64,000 nucleotides of DNA from Halobacillus_B sp963739045 (lineage in GTDB: Bacteria; Bacillota; Bacilli; Bacillales; Halobacillaceae), in assembly GCA_963739045.1 (NCBI GenBank), contig CAVTYY010000005.1:124001-188000 (forward strand), written 5' to 3'. The position numbers and the translations under genes are program-made. Under the pieces are notes generated by a model, which was not told the origin of the DNA, ran no database searches, and worked only from the letters and a program-made list of their open reading frames with translations. Numbering within the stretch: position 1 is the first letter of the stretch; each line of letters opens with the position of its first letter. Of this stretch, positions 25,185-34,007 are shown piece by piece.

Positions 25185-27336
25185 ATGAGAGAACGTTTGA
25201 AAGCGCGGGTAGATATCTTTTTAGTTATTATCGTTTTACTTTCAATTTTTCTAAATGGATACAACATTTGGACGGATCAATACGCAAACACTTATTACAC
25301 GACTGCCGTTGCAAGTATGATGGAGAATTTTCATAACTTTTTCTTCGCATCGTTAGACACGGCTGGCTCGGTTACGGTAGACAAACCACCAGTGACTTTT
25401 TGGATTCAAACTTTGAGTGCCTCTATTTTTGGACTTAAAGGCTGGAGTGTCATCCTGCCTCAGGCTATAGCTGGAGTGGGTTCTGTTGTACTCATGTATG
25501 TATTAATCAAGCCTTCCTTTGGGACGATTGCTGCAAGGTTATCGGCGTTGGCAATGGCAGTTACACCGGTTGCAGTAGCAGTCAGCCGGACGAACAATAT
25601 TGACAGCATGCTGGTATTTACACTCTTAGCAGCCACATGGCTCTTGTTCCGAGGAATCAGGAAGAGCAGTATCTGGAGTTTGATCGGAGCGTTTTCACTT
25701 ATCGGAGTTGCCTTCAATATGAAAATGCTTCAGGCGTATATGGTTCTTCCTGCTTTTTATTTGATTTACCTCTTAGCAGTAAAAATGAATTGGAAAAAGA
25801 AACTTGGCGTCTTAGCTTCTGCAACCGCATTGATGGTCATTCTATCGATTTCGTGGGCCGTTATTGTTGATTTAACACCAGAAGATCAGCGTCCGTATAT
25901 TGGCAGCAGTGAAAGTAACTCGGTTCTAGAACTAGCCTTTGGATATAACGGCCTTTCTCGCTTGACCGGCCAGCAAGGACCGGGCAAGGGAGGAGATCAA
26001 GGGCCGTTTAACCGAGAGAATCTGGCAGGGGAGGCAAAAGACAATAGCGTGGCAGCTCCCCCTGCAGAAGGTGAGTTACCTGATCAAAATGGAGGCGCGC
26101 CTGGTCCAACCTTTGATGGAAATGGGAAAGGAGGACCTCCAAATATGGAAGCTGGAGGAGGCGGTCCAGGTAGAAACGGGGGCGGCATGTTTGGAACAGG
26201 CGAAAAAGGCCCCTTTCGTTTATTTAAATCGGCGTTATCAGGCCAAGCCAGCTGGCTGCTTCCCTTTGCTCTGCTTGCAAGTATAGGATTGCTATTTGGA
26301 ATACGCAGGGGTCACATAACGCCCAAACACAAGGAAACGATCTTTTGGCTTTCCTGGCTCATTCCAGTAGGGATATTTTTCAGTATAGCCGGTTTTTTCC
26401 ACCATTATTATCTTATTATGCTGGCTCCTCCCATTGCCGCATTGTTTGGGGCAGGCTGGGCGCAGCTTTACGAAGATTATCGCAGCGGCTCCGGCTTCAA
26501 ATCCTGGCTGCTCCCTGCGGCGGTATTGGTTACCTCTCTCTTTGAGTGGTTCGTTATCCATCCTTATGATGACACGATTGGCAGGGGATGGTCCTTGGGA
26601 GTTCTAATAACGGGAATCGTATTCTTTTTCGTTCTAATTTACTTTAAATACAAGGAAACGAATTCGAAGCGTTTATTCAGTGTATTGGCGTTATTGGTTC
26701 TGTTAATTGGACCGTCTTACTGGGCATTAACGCCGATTGTATATGGGGGAAATAGTATGCTTCCTCAGGCAGGGCCAAGTTCAGGTGGAAATATGGGCCG
26801 AATGCAGGCAGGAGGCGTTCCTGATTTCAATGGAAATATGAACGGAGCTTTTCCGGATACACAAGGCAAGAGTAATCCATTTCCTCAAAATAGTGAAGAT
26901 ATGCCTTCGATGAGCATGGGAGGCATGCCAGGAGGGATGGAAGGCGCAGGGATTGATGAGCAAACTCTGTGCTTATCTTAAAGAAAATAATACCGGGGAA
27001 ACCTATTTATTTGCTACAACTAGTTATACAACTGCCGCTCCTTATATCATCGATGAGAATGAATCTGTCATTACGATGGGAGGATTCTCAGGATCTGATC
27101 CGGTCTATTCGGTTGATGAAATAAAAGACTTAGTCGAAAGCGGGAAAGTTAAATACTTCCTTATCTCTGACCGAGGAATGGGCGGAGGAAGTTCTGAAGT
27201 GACCACATGGATTGAAGAAAATGGGACAGAAATTCCGACAGATAAATGGAAAACGGACTCTGACAGTTCAGATCAGGAAATGAATCAGCGTGGACCTGGA
27301 GGTGCGGGTACCCTTTATGAAGTGAGCTTGGATTAA
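25185..27336 (+). pseudogene. ykcB: YkcB-like PMT/ArnT-family membrane glycosyltransferase, one frameshift
   Basis: The conceptual protein is about 716 residues, close to what I recall for B. subtilis YkcB. The N-terminus has the family signature (YANTYYTTAVASMMENFHNFFF, DKPPVTFWIQTLS) and roughly a dozen membrane segments. Two Gly/Met/Asn-rich low-complexity stretches follow (about residues 265-340 and 520-590), then an extracellular C-terminal domain. An extra base near 26970 ends the first part at TLCLS; without it the frame reads EQTLAYLKENNTGETYLFATTSY. It probably moves a sugar from a lipid-phosphate carrier supplied by the next gene. Confidence 0.82.
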
Positions 27337-27386
27337 GTTTATAAATCATGAAAGCTAAATAATAAATAGAAAGGAAGAGAATGGCT

Positions 27387-28349
27387 ATGCGTTATTCGGT
27401 GATTGTACCTGTTTACAATGAGGAAGAAGTGATTCATACCACGGTTAGTCGATTGAAACAGGTGATGAACCAGCTAAATGATTCTTATGAATTAATCTTT
27501 GTTAATGATGGAAGCAGAGACCAGACCTTATCCATCCTAAAGGAATATTTTCAGGGTGACTCATCTGTAAAAATTATTGATTTTGCTCGTAATTTTGGCC
27601 ACCAAATCGCTATTACAGCTGGTATGGATGCGGCACGAGGGGATGCTGTTATTGTGATTGATGCCGATCTTCAGGATCCCCCGGAGCTGATCTTTTCTAT
27701 GATTGAGAAGTGGAAGGAAGGGTACGAGGTGGTCTATGCCAAACGAACAAAAAGAATAGGCGAGACTTTCTTTAAGAAATATACCGCCTCCTTATTTTAT
27801 CGTACGCTCCGTGCTTTAACGGATATAGATATCCCTATGGATACTGGAGATTTTCGACTGATTGATCGAAAAGTGTGCGATCAAATGGCGCAGCTGCACG
27901 AGAAGAACCGGTTTGTAAGAGGTCTGGTCTGCTGGGTAGGCTTTCGCCAGACCGCGGTTGAATATGAGCGTGATGAACGCCTAGTCGGTGAGTCCAAATA
28001 TCCATTGAAAAAAATGTTGAAGCTTTCGCTCGACGGCATTACCTCTTTTTCATATAAGCCGCTTAAACTTGCAAGTTATGCAGGAGTCTTACTTTCTCTC
28101 GCTGGTTTTCTTTATATGCTCTACGTTATTTATTTGAAGTTATTTACAAACAGTACGATTCTAGGATGGTCATCGGTTATTGTAATCCAGTTACTATTCA
28201 GCGGGATTGTCTTATTGATTATGGGAATGATGGGAGAATATATTGGAAGAATCTATGACGAAACGAAAGCTAGACCTTTGTATATTGTACGGAAAACGTA
28301 CCAGCGGGAAGAAATGACTCAGAATGCGAAATTCATTGGAAAGCAATAA
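27387..28349 (+). CDS. ykcC: YkcC-like family-2 glycosyltransferase (DPM1/GtrB type)
   Basis: About 320 residues. A GT-A fold (YSVIVPVYNEEEVIHTTVSRL, FVNDGSRDQTL, VIDADLQDPPEL with the metal-binding D-x-D) is followed by two C-terminal membrane segments, as in polyprenyl-phosphate sugar synthases. It would load a nucleotide-sugar onto undecaprenyl phosphate for the YkcB-like enzyme. ATG at 27387 has AAGGAAG eight bases upstream; the ATG at 27381 is too close to it. Confidence 0.88.
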   Translation: MRYSVIVPVYNEEEVIHTTVSRLKQVMNQLNDSYELIFVNDGSRDQTLSILKEYFQGDSSVKIIDFARNFGHQIAITAGMDAARGDAVIVIDADLQDPPELIFSMIEKWKEGYEVVYAKRTKRIGETFFKKYTASLFYRTLRALTDIDIPMDTGDFRLIDRKVCDQMAQLHEKNRFVRGLVCWVGFRQTAVEYERDERLVGESKYPLKKMLKLSLDGITSFSYKPLKLASYAGVLLSLAGFLYMLYVIYLKLFTNSTILGWSSVIVIQLLFSGIVLLIMGMMGEYIGRIYDETKARPLYIVRKTYQREEMTQNAKFIGKQ

Positions 28350-28773
28350 AGCAGGGATCACATTCATCAAGTTTGGATTCGTTGGATTATTGAACACCGC
28401 TGTAGATTTGACGCTTTTCTTCATCCTATCAAGTGTCGGTATTAATTACTGGCTTGCCCAAGCTTTTTCCTACAGCGGGGGTGTCATCAATAGCTATCTG
28501 CTCAATCGTCAATGGACTTTTCAAGTGGCAGAGAAGAAGAATAGAAGAGAATTCAGCCGTTTTCTTTTAGTTAATCTGATAACTTTAATTCTCACGTCTT
28601 CGCTGTTGAAGATGGGTTTGCAACTTGCAGGATGGTCTCTGGTGACATCGAAGTTCGCTGCTACTGGAGGCGGGATGCTAGTTAATTATGGACTGACGAA
28701 GAGATGGGTGTTTGTTGGACAAAGAGATGCATCCTATTTGAATAATGGCGAAAAAAACAGCGGTACTCCTTGA
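28324..28773 (+). CDS. GtrA-family membrane protein
   Basis: 149 residues with four predicted membrane segments and the GtrA start pattern (FIKFGFVGLLNTAVDLTLFFIL, SYLLNRQWTF). GtrA proteins are thought to flip polyprenyl-phosphate sugars across the membrane. Its start overlaps the glycosyltransferase gene by 26 bases, completing a transferase-flippase-acceptor set with the two genes upstream. Confidence 0.87.
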   Translation: MRNSLESNKAGITFIKFGFVGLLNTAVDLTLFFILSSVGINYWLAQAFSYSGGVINSYLLNRQWTFQVAEKKNRREFSRFLLVNLITLILTSSLLKMGLQLAGWSLVTSKFAATGGGMLVNYGLTKRWVFVGQRDASYLNNGEKNSGTP

Positions 28774-28793
28774 AAAAAGGGGTACCGCTGTCC
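28755..28793. terminator. Bidirectional terminator, gtrA / nitroreductase
   Basis: ACAGCGGTACTCC and GGGGTACCGCTGT form a 12-13 bp stem flanked by an A-run and a T-rich tail, between two convergent genes. Confidence 0.85.
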
Positions 28794-28796
28794 TAT

Positions 28797-29474
28797 TTAG
28801 TTAATCCACTGCACAACTTCTTCATAACAGAGCCGTGATTTTGGCGGCTGTTCTTGAGCACGGTAACCAAAAGCAGCCATCACAGAAATACTGAAGTGTC
28901 CATCTTTTAGAAGGCCTTCTTTCTCGAGGAGTTCATTCATTTTCTCGATGTTAAACCCTTCAATCGGGCAGGAATCTACACCTATTTCAGCAGCGGCTGT
29001 CATCATATTGGCAAGGGCTACGTACGTTTGTTTGGAAGCCCAGTCATATAACGGGCGTTCTCCGTCCAGTAAATCAAAATCCACTTCTTGAAACTCTTTA
29101 ATTCGTTCCAGGAATTTGTCTGCCTGTTCATCGGGCATTTGCTTGATCTCTTTAAATTGTCTTTGCAAATAGTCTGAGTCATATTTGGTGTCTTTCTTCG
29201 TGCGGGCGAGGAGGATGACAAAATGACTGGCATCCGGAAGCTTTCCGTAAGCACCCCAGGCAGTTTGACGGATTTTTTCACGGAGCTCTTCATTTTGAAT
29301 GACTAGAAAACGCCACGGTTCGAATCCGAACGAGCTTGGAGATAAGCGGCCAGTTTCTAAAATAAATCGAAAGTCGTCCTCGGGGATTTTTTTATCAGGA
29401 TCAAATTGCTTTGTTGCATGTCTGAATTGATGGGCTTTAAGTATTTCCTGCTTCTTTTCTTCTTTGTTATTCAC
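28797..29474 (-). CDS. Nitroreductase-family NAD(P)H oxidoreductase
   Basis: About 225 residues of the FMN-dependent nitroreductase fold (FRHATKQFDPDKKIPEDDFRFIL, RLSPSSFGFEPWRFLVI, DSCPIEGFN, VMAAFGYRAQ). The GTG at 29474 has AAGGAGGAA eight bases upstream; a frame open 27 codons earlier has no ribosome site. Enzymes like YfkO/YdgI reduce nitro compounds or quinones; the natural substrate is unknown. A 250-base spacer with no further feature separates it from murP. Confidence 0.88.
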   Translation of the reverse strand: MNNKEEKKQEILKAHQFRHATKQFDPDKKIPEDDFRFILETGRLSPSSFGFEPWRFLVIQNEELREKIRQTAWGAYGKLPDASHFVILLARTKKDTKYDSDYLQRQFKEIKQMPDEQADKFLERIKEFQEVDFDLLDGERPLYDWASKQTYVALANMMTAAAEIGVDSCPIEGFNIEKMNELLEKEGLLKDGHFSISVMAAFGYRAQEQPPKSRLCYEEVVQWIN

Positions 29475-29680
29475 TTCGCATTCCTCCTTATTCTTTTCAA
29501 ATGTAAAGTAACACAAGCGAGGGAGGTTTTCATGGATTCTGCCCAGTGAGAGCATATTTGTATGACAATTTGACTCTGTTCATTCGTAGTATTGATTTGT
29601 ATAGTGGTGAAAATACATAGCAACCAACTTTTTTCATGAATCCTTTCCTCAATTGGTAATGGAGTTCAGGAAGATGAAAA

Positions 29681-29713
29681 TAAAAACTCAGCCCTGGTAA
29701 TGAAGGCTGAGTT
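29681..29713 (-). terminator. Terminator of the mur operon
   Basis: AACTCAGCC / GGCTGAGTT form a 9-bp perfect stem. On the minus strand it is followed by a T-rich tail, 11 bases after the murP stop codon. Confidence 0.8.
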
Positions 29714-29723
29714 CATGGTGAAA

Positions 29724-31151
29724 CTAGGCAGCTTTATCCTGGTCATAGAGACGGTTGACCATTTCTTTTTTAAAGCCGAATAAATACGTTAACGCAAATC
29801 CACCTGCATAAGAAATAATTAATCCAATAATGTATGATAAATATTTTCCGTCCGCAATGAGCGGAATAAGCGCCACGCCGGAGGGACCTACGGTAATCGC
29901 ACCTGTATTGGCTAAGGCAAGGAAGGAGCCGCCGAAGCCTGCTCCTAGACAAGCAGTGAGAAATGGACGTCCGAGGGGCAGACACACCCCGTAAATTAGT
30001 GGTTCCCCGATCCCGAGTATGCCCACCGGCAATGCATTGGCGATGGTTTTTCGCAGTCTTTTATCCGTGGTCTTCATGTAGATGGCGATTGCCGCTCCCA
30101 CTTGACCGCCTCCTGCCATTGCTAAAACCGGAAGTAAAGTAGTGTAGCCTACTTTATTAATAAGTTCCAAATGAACAGGGATGAGTCCCTGGTGGAGTCC
30201 TACAGTGACGAGCGGAAGGAATGTTGCTGCTAATACGAAGCCACCGACTACGCCGCCGATCTTAAGCATCACATCGACGAGGAACCAAGTAATACCGCTC
30301 ATGATTAATCCTGCCAGCGGCTGAATAATGATAACAGCGATCAGAGAGCCGATCAGAATAGTTACCAGCGGAGTAATGATTAAATCAAGGCTGTCAGGAA
30401 TACGTTTTCTGACAAAATGTTCGATTTTAGCAAAAATATAGGCAGCAATTATTACGCCTAATAATCCGCCAAGACCTGTACTGACTTTTAAATTTAAACC
30501 AAATAAGTGCAAAGTATCAATATCACTTAGTGCAGGAGCATAGATGAGAAGGCCGGCAATCCCGCCAAGCACTAAGGTTCCTCGGAATTCCCTTGCTGTA
30601 TTGATTCCTACGAAAATCCCCAGACTTCCAAATAATAATCCGCCAATGGATTGTAATAGAATATACCAATCTGTATCGAGAATGGCCGCATCGAGTACCC
30701 CTGCTTCAGGGGCGGCAAGATTCGCGATTAAGTTAGCGATACCTAAAATCAGACCCGAGGCAACAAAACCAGGAATAAGCGGTACAAAAATATTCCCTAC
30801 GTGGCGCAGCATTTTCTGAGTTCGGGACGTTTGCTTCGCTTTATAGGCCGCTTTTGTATCGGAGGCAACATTAATTTCTTCTTCATCGTCTAACTCTTTT
30901 CCCTCGATCCCGGTAATTTCTTCTACCTCATAGGCGACTTTGGAAACTTTTCCAGGGCCGAGAACGATTTGAATCGTTTGATCTTCCACAATTCCCATAA
31001 CGTCTTCAAGGCTCTTTAATGAATCGAGCTGGACTTTAGAATAATCTTTCACATTGACGCGCAGGCGTGTAATACAATTAGTGAAACTAGCGATATTATG
31101 TTTTCCACCCAAATGAGAAACAATTTTTTCGGCAAGTTCGCGATTGTTCAT
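29724..31151 (-). CDS. murP: PTS EIIBC transporter for N-acetylmuramic acid (MurP type)
   Basis: 475 residues. The N-terminal EIIB domain has the phosphocysteine in FTNCITRLRVNVKD, and a glucose-superfamily EIIC domain with about ten membrane segments includes GIGEPLIYGVCLPLGRPF. No EIIA domain is attached, so EIIA comes from another PTS. Imported MurNAc becomes MurNAc-6-phosphate, the substrate of the adjacent murQ product. It is the last gene of murR-murQ-murP, as in Bacillus cell-wall recycling operons. The ribosome site is GAAAGGTAGGG. Confidence 0.9.
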   Translation of the reverse strand: MNNRELAEKIVSHLGGKHNIASFTNCITRLRVNVKDYSKVQLDSLKSLEDVMGIVEDQTIQIVLGPGKVSKVAYEVEEITGIEGKELDDEEEINVASDTKAAYKAKQTSRTQKMLRHVGNIFVPLIPGFVASGLILGIANLIANLAAPEAGVLDAAILDTDWYILLQSIGGLLFGSLGIFVGINTAREFRGTLVLGGIAGLLIYAPALSDIDTLHLFGLNLKVSTGLGGLLGVIIAAYIFAKIEHFVRKRIPDSLDLIITPLVTILIGSLIAVIIIQPLAGLIMSGITWFLVDVMLKIGGVVGGFVLAATFLPLVTVGLHQGLIPVHLELINKVGYTTLLPVLAMAGGGQVGAAIAIYMKTTDKRLRKTIANALPVGILGIGEPLIYGVCLPLGRPFLTACLGAGFGGSFLALANTGAITVGPSGVALIPLIADGKYLSYIIGLIISYAGGFALTYLFGFKKEMVNRLYDQDKAA

Positions 31152-31168
31152 GGTAATACCCTACCTTT

Positions 31169-32059
31169 CTATTGAGTAATGGCATATCGTACAAAGCCGT
31201 TTGCAGATTCTAAACAATCCTCTGCCTGCTCTTTACTGCATTTTCTTTCAATCATCACGATGGCAACTTTCGGTTTATGATCCGCTTCTTTTAAGAAATT
31301 CTCAGCTTCTTCAATAGAAACCCCTGTCGCTAATGAGATAATATTTTTTGCTCTTTGGACGAGCTTTTTATTGGTCAATTGAACATCCACCATCAGGTTG
31401 CCGTAGACTTTTCCAATCCCGACCATGGCGCCGGTTGAAATCATGTTAACGACTAATTTCTGCGCTGTCCCTGACTTCAGCCTGGTAGAACCTGTGATTA
31501 CTTCAGGTCCGACGAGTACTTCAATGGCAACGTCCGCCTCTTTGCTGATTTCTGCCCCTTTGTTGCAGCTGATGGCAGCCGTATGGGCACCGATGCTTCT
31601 TGCATAATGTAAGCCGCCAATGACGTAAGGCGTGCGTCCGCTTGCAGCTAAGCCGATCACTGTATCTTTATCTGTAAGATTTAACTTTTCTAAGTCCGTG
31701 ACCGCTTCTTCTTTGCTATCTTCTGCACCTTCTACGGCTTTGATGATCGCTCGGTCGCCGCCGGCAATCAACCCCTGAACTTGTTCGAAATTAGTGCCAA
31801 ACGTCGGCGGGCATTCGACTGCATCAAGGATTCCCAGCCGGCCGCTTGTTCCTGCCCCTATATAGATGAGTCTTCCTCCAGAATGAAAGGATTCAACCAC
31901 GAAGCGAATGGCTGCTTCGATCTGCCTGATTTGCTTCTCGACCGCTATCGGAACTAGCTTATCTTCATTATTCATTACTTTTAGAAAGTCATACGTGGAC
32001 ATATCATCTAAATTCATTGTTTTTTCGTTTCGTGTTTCCGTAGTAAGATGATCAATCAT
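31169..32059 (-). CDS. murQ: N-acetylmuramic acid 6-phosphate etherase
   Basis: 296 residues, the usual family length. A SIS sugar-phosphate-binding domain shows the family hallmark (LIYIGAGTSGRLGILDAVECPPTFG) and a downstream conserved block (ITGSTRLKSGTAQKLVVNMIST). It splits the lactyl ether of MurNAc-6-P to give GlcNAc-6-P and D-lactate in the cytoplasm. GGAGGAAG precedes the ATG, which overlaps the murR end by 8 bases. Confidence 0.96.
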   Translation of the reverse strand: MIDHLTTETRNEKTMNLDDMSTYDFLKVMNNEDKLVPIAVEKQIRQIEAAIRFVVESFHSGGRLIYIGAGTSGRLGILDAVECPPTFGTNFEQVQGLIAGGDRAIIKAVEGAEDSKEEAVTDLEKLNLTDKDTVIGLAASGRTPYVIGGLHYARSIGAHTAAISCNKGAEISKEADVAIEVLVGPEVITGSTRLKSGTAQKLVVNMISTGAMVGIGKVYGNLMVDVQLTNKKLVQRAKNIISLATGVSIEEAENFLKEADHKPKVAIVMIERKCSKEQAEDCLESANGFVRYAITQ

Positions 32060-32924
32060 GTTGTTTGCTTCCTCCTTTTTCCCCGCTTTGCTGGATGATT
32101 TCGTGTGTTCTTTTTAAATGGACAAGGGCATCGTCATACTCTTCATGGGCGCAAGCTGTATAAAGAATATCCACGACATTCAACGTCGCCATGCGCGAAG
32201 TCATGGCAGCACTTCTAAATTCATCTTCCTTTGCAGCGACGAACAATACGGCATCTGCCAGCGAAGTGATTTCCGTGTCCGCATACTTCGTGATCGCGAT
32301 AATCTTTGCTCCTTGGCTTTTAGCAATTTGAATGCATTCGATGACTTGCTTCGTCTCACCAGAGTACGTAACCGCTACCGCTACATCTTCAGGACCTAAA
32401 TTCACTGCGGAAACCCTTTGCATATGAAAATCACTGTAAGCGGTACACGGTTTGTTGATGCGCATAAACTTCTGAACGGCGTCTGAGGCAATAAGATAAC
32501 TGGACCCTACACCGTAAAGATCTATCTTCTTCGCCTGCATTAAGTAACGATATGCCTTTGTAAGTTCCTCCATATCAAGCAGCTGGAGGCTTTCGTGTAA
32601 CGACTGAATATTGTTATGGGTGATCACGGTCATGATGTTCTTAATCGAATCCCCAGGTTCCAAATGCTGTTTGTCTAAATCGTGCATGTTCAGGATCGAT
32701 AAGTCACCTGCAAGCTTTAATTTAAAGTCTTTAAAACCTTCGTACCCAATTGATTTGCAATACCTTAATACTGCAGATGGGCTGGAGTAACTTTCAGCCG
32801 CAATTTGCTGAATCGACATGGAAACGACGTCTTCTGGATGATGTAAGATATAATCCGCCACTACTTTTTCCGCGGGCTTGACCGTAGCGAATGACTCTCT
32901 TACTTTATATAAAACTCCATTCAT
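32052..32924 (-). CDS. murR: RpiR-family regulator MurR
   Basis: About 290 residues. The N-terminal RpiR helix-turn-helix (VADYILHHPEDVVSMSIQQI, SSPSAVLRYCKSIGYEGFKDF) is followed by a C-terminal SIS domain (YGVGSSYLIASDAVQKFMR, VTYSGETKQVIECIQIAKSQGA) that should sense MurNAc-6-P. ATG at 32924 has TTGAGGTG seven bases upstream, better than the GTG at 32933. It heads the operon; a cre-like site lies upstream. Confidence 0.9.
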   Translation of the reverse strand: MNGVLYKVRESFATVKPAEKVVADYILHHPEDVVSMSIQQIAAESYSSPSAVLRYCKSIGYEGFKDFKLKLAGDLSILNMHDLDKQHLEPGDSIKNIMTVITHNNIQSLHESLQLLDMEELTKAYRYLMQAKKIDLYGVGSSYLIASDAVQKFMRINKPCTAYSDFHMQRVSAVNLGPEDVAVAVTYSGETKQVIECIQIAKSQGAKIIAITKYADTEITSLADAVLFVAAKEDEFRSAAMTSRMATLNVVDILYTACAHEEYDDALVHLKRTHEIIQQSGEKGGSKQHD

Positions 32925-32951
32925 ATAGGACACCTCAATTGAGAATGTTTT

Positions 32952-32966
32952 TGTTAAGCGCTTTCA
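32952..32966. promoter_or_regulatory. Candidate cre site upstream of murR
   Basis: On the minus strand TGAAAGCGCTTAACA carries the strong cre core TGAAAGCGCTT with one extra base before the final CA. CcpA repression of amino-sugar use fits, but the match is imperfect. Confidence 0.5.
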
Positions 32967-33419
32967 CCTAGTATAGCACCGGTAGAATAAAAAATCGGTA
33001 ATGAGAGTAATTATGAAATAAAATTTCATAATTAGGAATGATTCAGTAGTGGAACATCTAAAGAAGTGAGTAGAAATAGGGAGTGTGTCTCGGATTTAAA
33101 TCACCACTTATTAACAGAAGTACTAAAGCCTTATGCTTTGATAACAGTGAGAGATGAACAGACATGGATGGAATGTCGCATCTCTTTAGTTAAACGAAGA
33201 AAAAGTAGATGAATGTATTTCTATAATGGAGCTGGGACCGGTGATCGAGAAGGAGGAACTGCACTAGACGATGAAGAAGTTATGAACGTTCGACGTGAAT
33301 TATTTGGAGACATCAAAAGGAAATTTAACGGGAGAGGCGGTTACCAAACAAACGAATGGGCGGGTTAAAAAGTGAAAACTTTCAATATATAAGGTCTGTA
33401 TAAAAGAGAGGTGGAAGCG
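32967..33419 (+). other. Gap with short coding-like remnants
   Basis: No complete gene. One open stretch (33093-33212) reads LLTEVLKPYALITVRDEQTW, and another ends at 33368 and reads EEVMNVRRELFGDIKRKFNG. Both look protein-like in composition but have no start or ribosome site and match no family I know. They may be debris of one or two deleted genes. Confidence 0.35.
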
Positions 33420-33953
33420 ATGGTACAGGTAATCATTCTAAATGGCGGATCGAGTTCTGGGAAAACTACGATTGCAAAGTGTCTTCAAAATTCATTGCAT
33501 ACACCCTGGCTGAGGTTTAGTATTGATGATTTAATCGATGCTATGCCTGAGTCTATGTTAAATACAGCCAGTGGCATTAAGCTCGGTGAAGATGGGGTTG
33601 TTAGTCCTGGTCTTGAGTTTAGCGCTTTAGAATCTGCGTGGAAATCCGGAATCGGAGAGATGGTTCGTAAAGGAGCCCTTGTGATTATTGACGATGTTTT
33701 TATTAGCGGGATAGAAGCCAGGCAAAGCTGGGAAACTTCTTTAGAGGGTGTGGAGGTGCTGTGGGTGGGCGTGTATTGTGCCTCCACTGCGGCATCTGCA
33801 CGTGAAAAGCAACGGAAGGATCGCACTGAAGGTATGGCCGCAGCACAGGCGGAGGCAGTTCACATCGGGATCGATTATGATATTAAAGTAGATACTACTC
33901 ATCAATCGCCTGAATCATGTGCTGGAAAGATAAAGAAAAAAATTGACCGATAA
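33420..33953 (+). CDS. Chloramphenicol phosphotransferase-like P-loop kinase
   Basis: 177 residues with a Walker A motif right at the start (IILNGGSSSGKTTIAKCLQ), a lid-like segment and VIIDDVFISG as Walker B. The layout (FSIDDLIDAMPE, WVGVYCASTAASAREKQRKDRTEGMA) matches the CPT family related to the Streptomyces chloramphenicol 3-O-phosphotransferase. Substrates of most members are unknown and resistance should not be assumed. The ATG at 33420 has AGAGAGGTGG upstream. Confidence 0.82.
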   Translation: MVQVIILNGGSSSGKTTIAKCLQNSLHTPWLRFSIDDLIDAMPESMLNTASGIKLGEDGVVSPGLEFSALESAWKSGIGEMVRKGALVIIDDVFISGIEARQSWETSLEGVEVLWVGVYCASTAASAREKQRKDRTEGMAAAQAEAVHIGIDYDIKVDTTHQSPESCAGKIKKKIDR

Positions 33954-33954
33954 A

Positions 33955-33998
33955 TAATAACAGGCTGCCGAAATTCACTCGACAGCCTGTTATTAAAA
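33955..33998. terminator. Bidirectional terminator
   Basis: TAATAACAGGCTG and CAGCCTGTTATTA form a 13-bp perfect stem between the convergent CPT-like and peptidase genes. Confidence 0.88.
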
Positions 33999-34007
33999 TT
34001 AGTCAGC

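Noticed and set aside
26292..26561. Antisense reading frame opposite the ykcB-like gene
   Set aside because: It lies wholly inside a coding region, has no ribosome site and its composition follows from the opposite strand.
33420..33953. Chloramphenicol resistance gene
   Set aside because: Only the CPT fold is recognised; most family members have unknown substrates, so resistance is not claimed.
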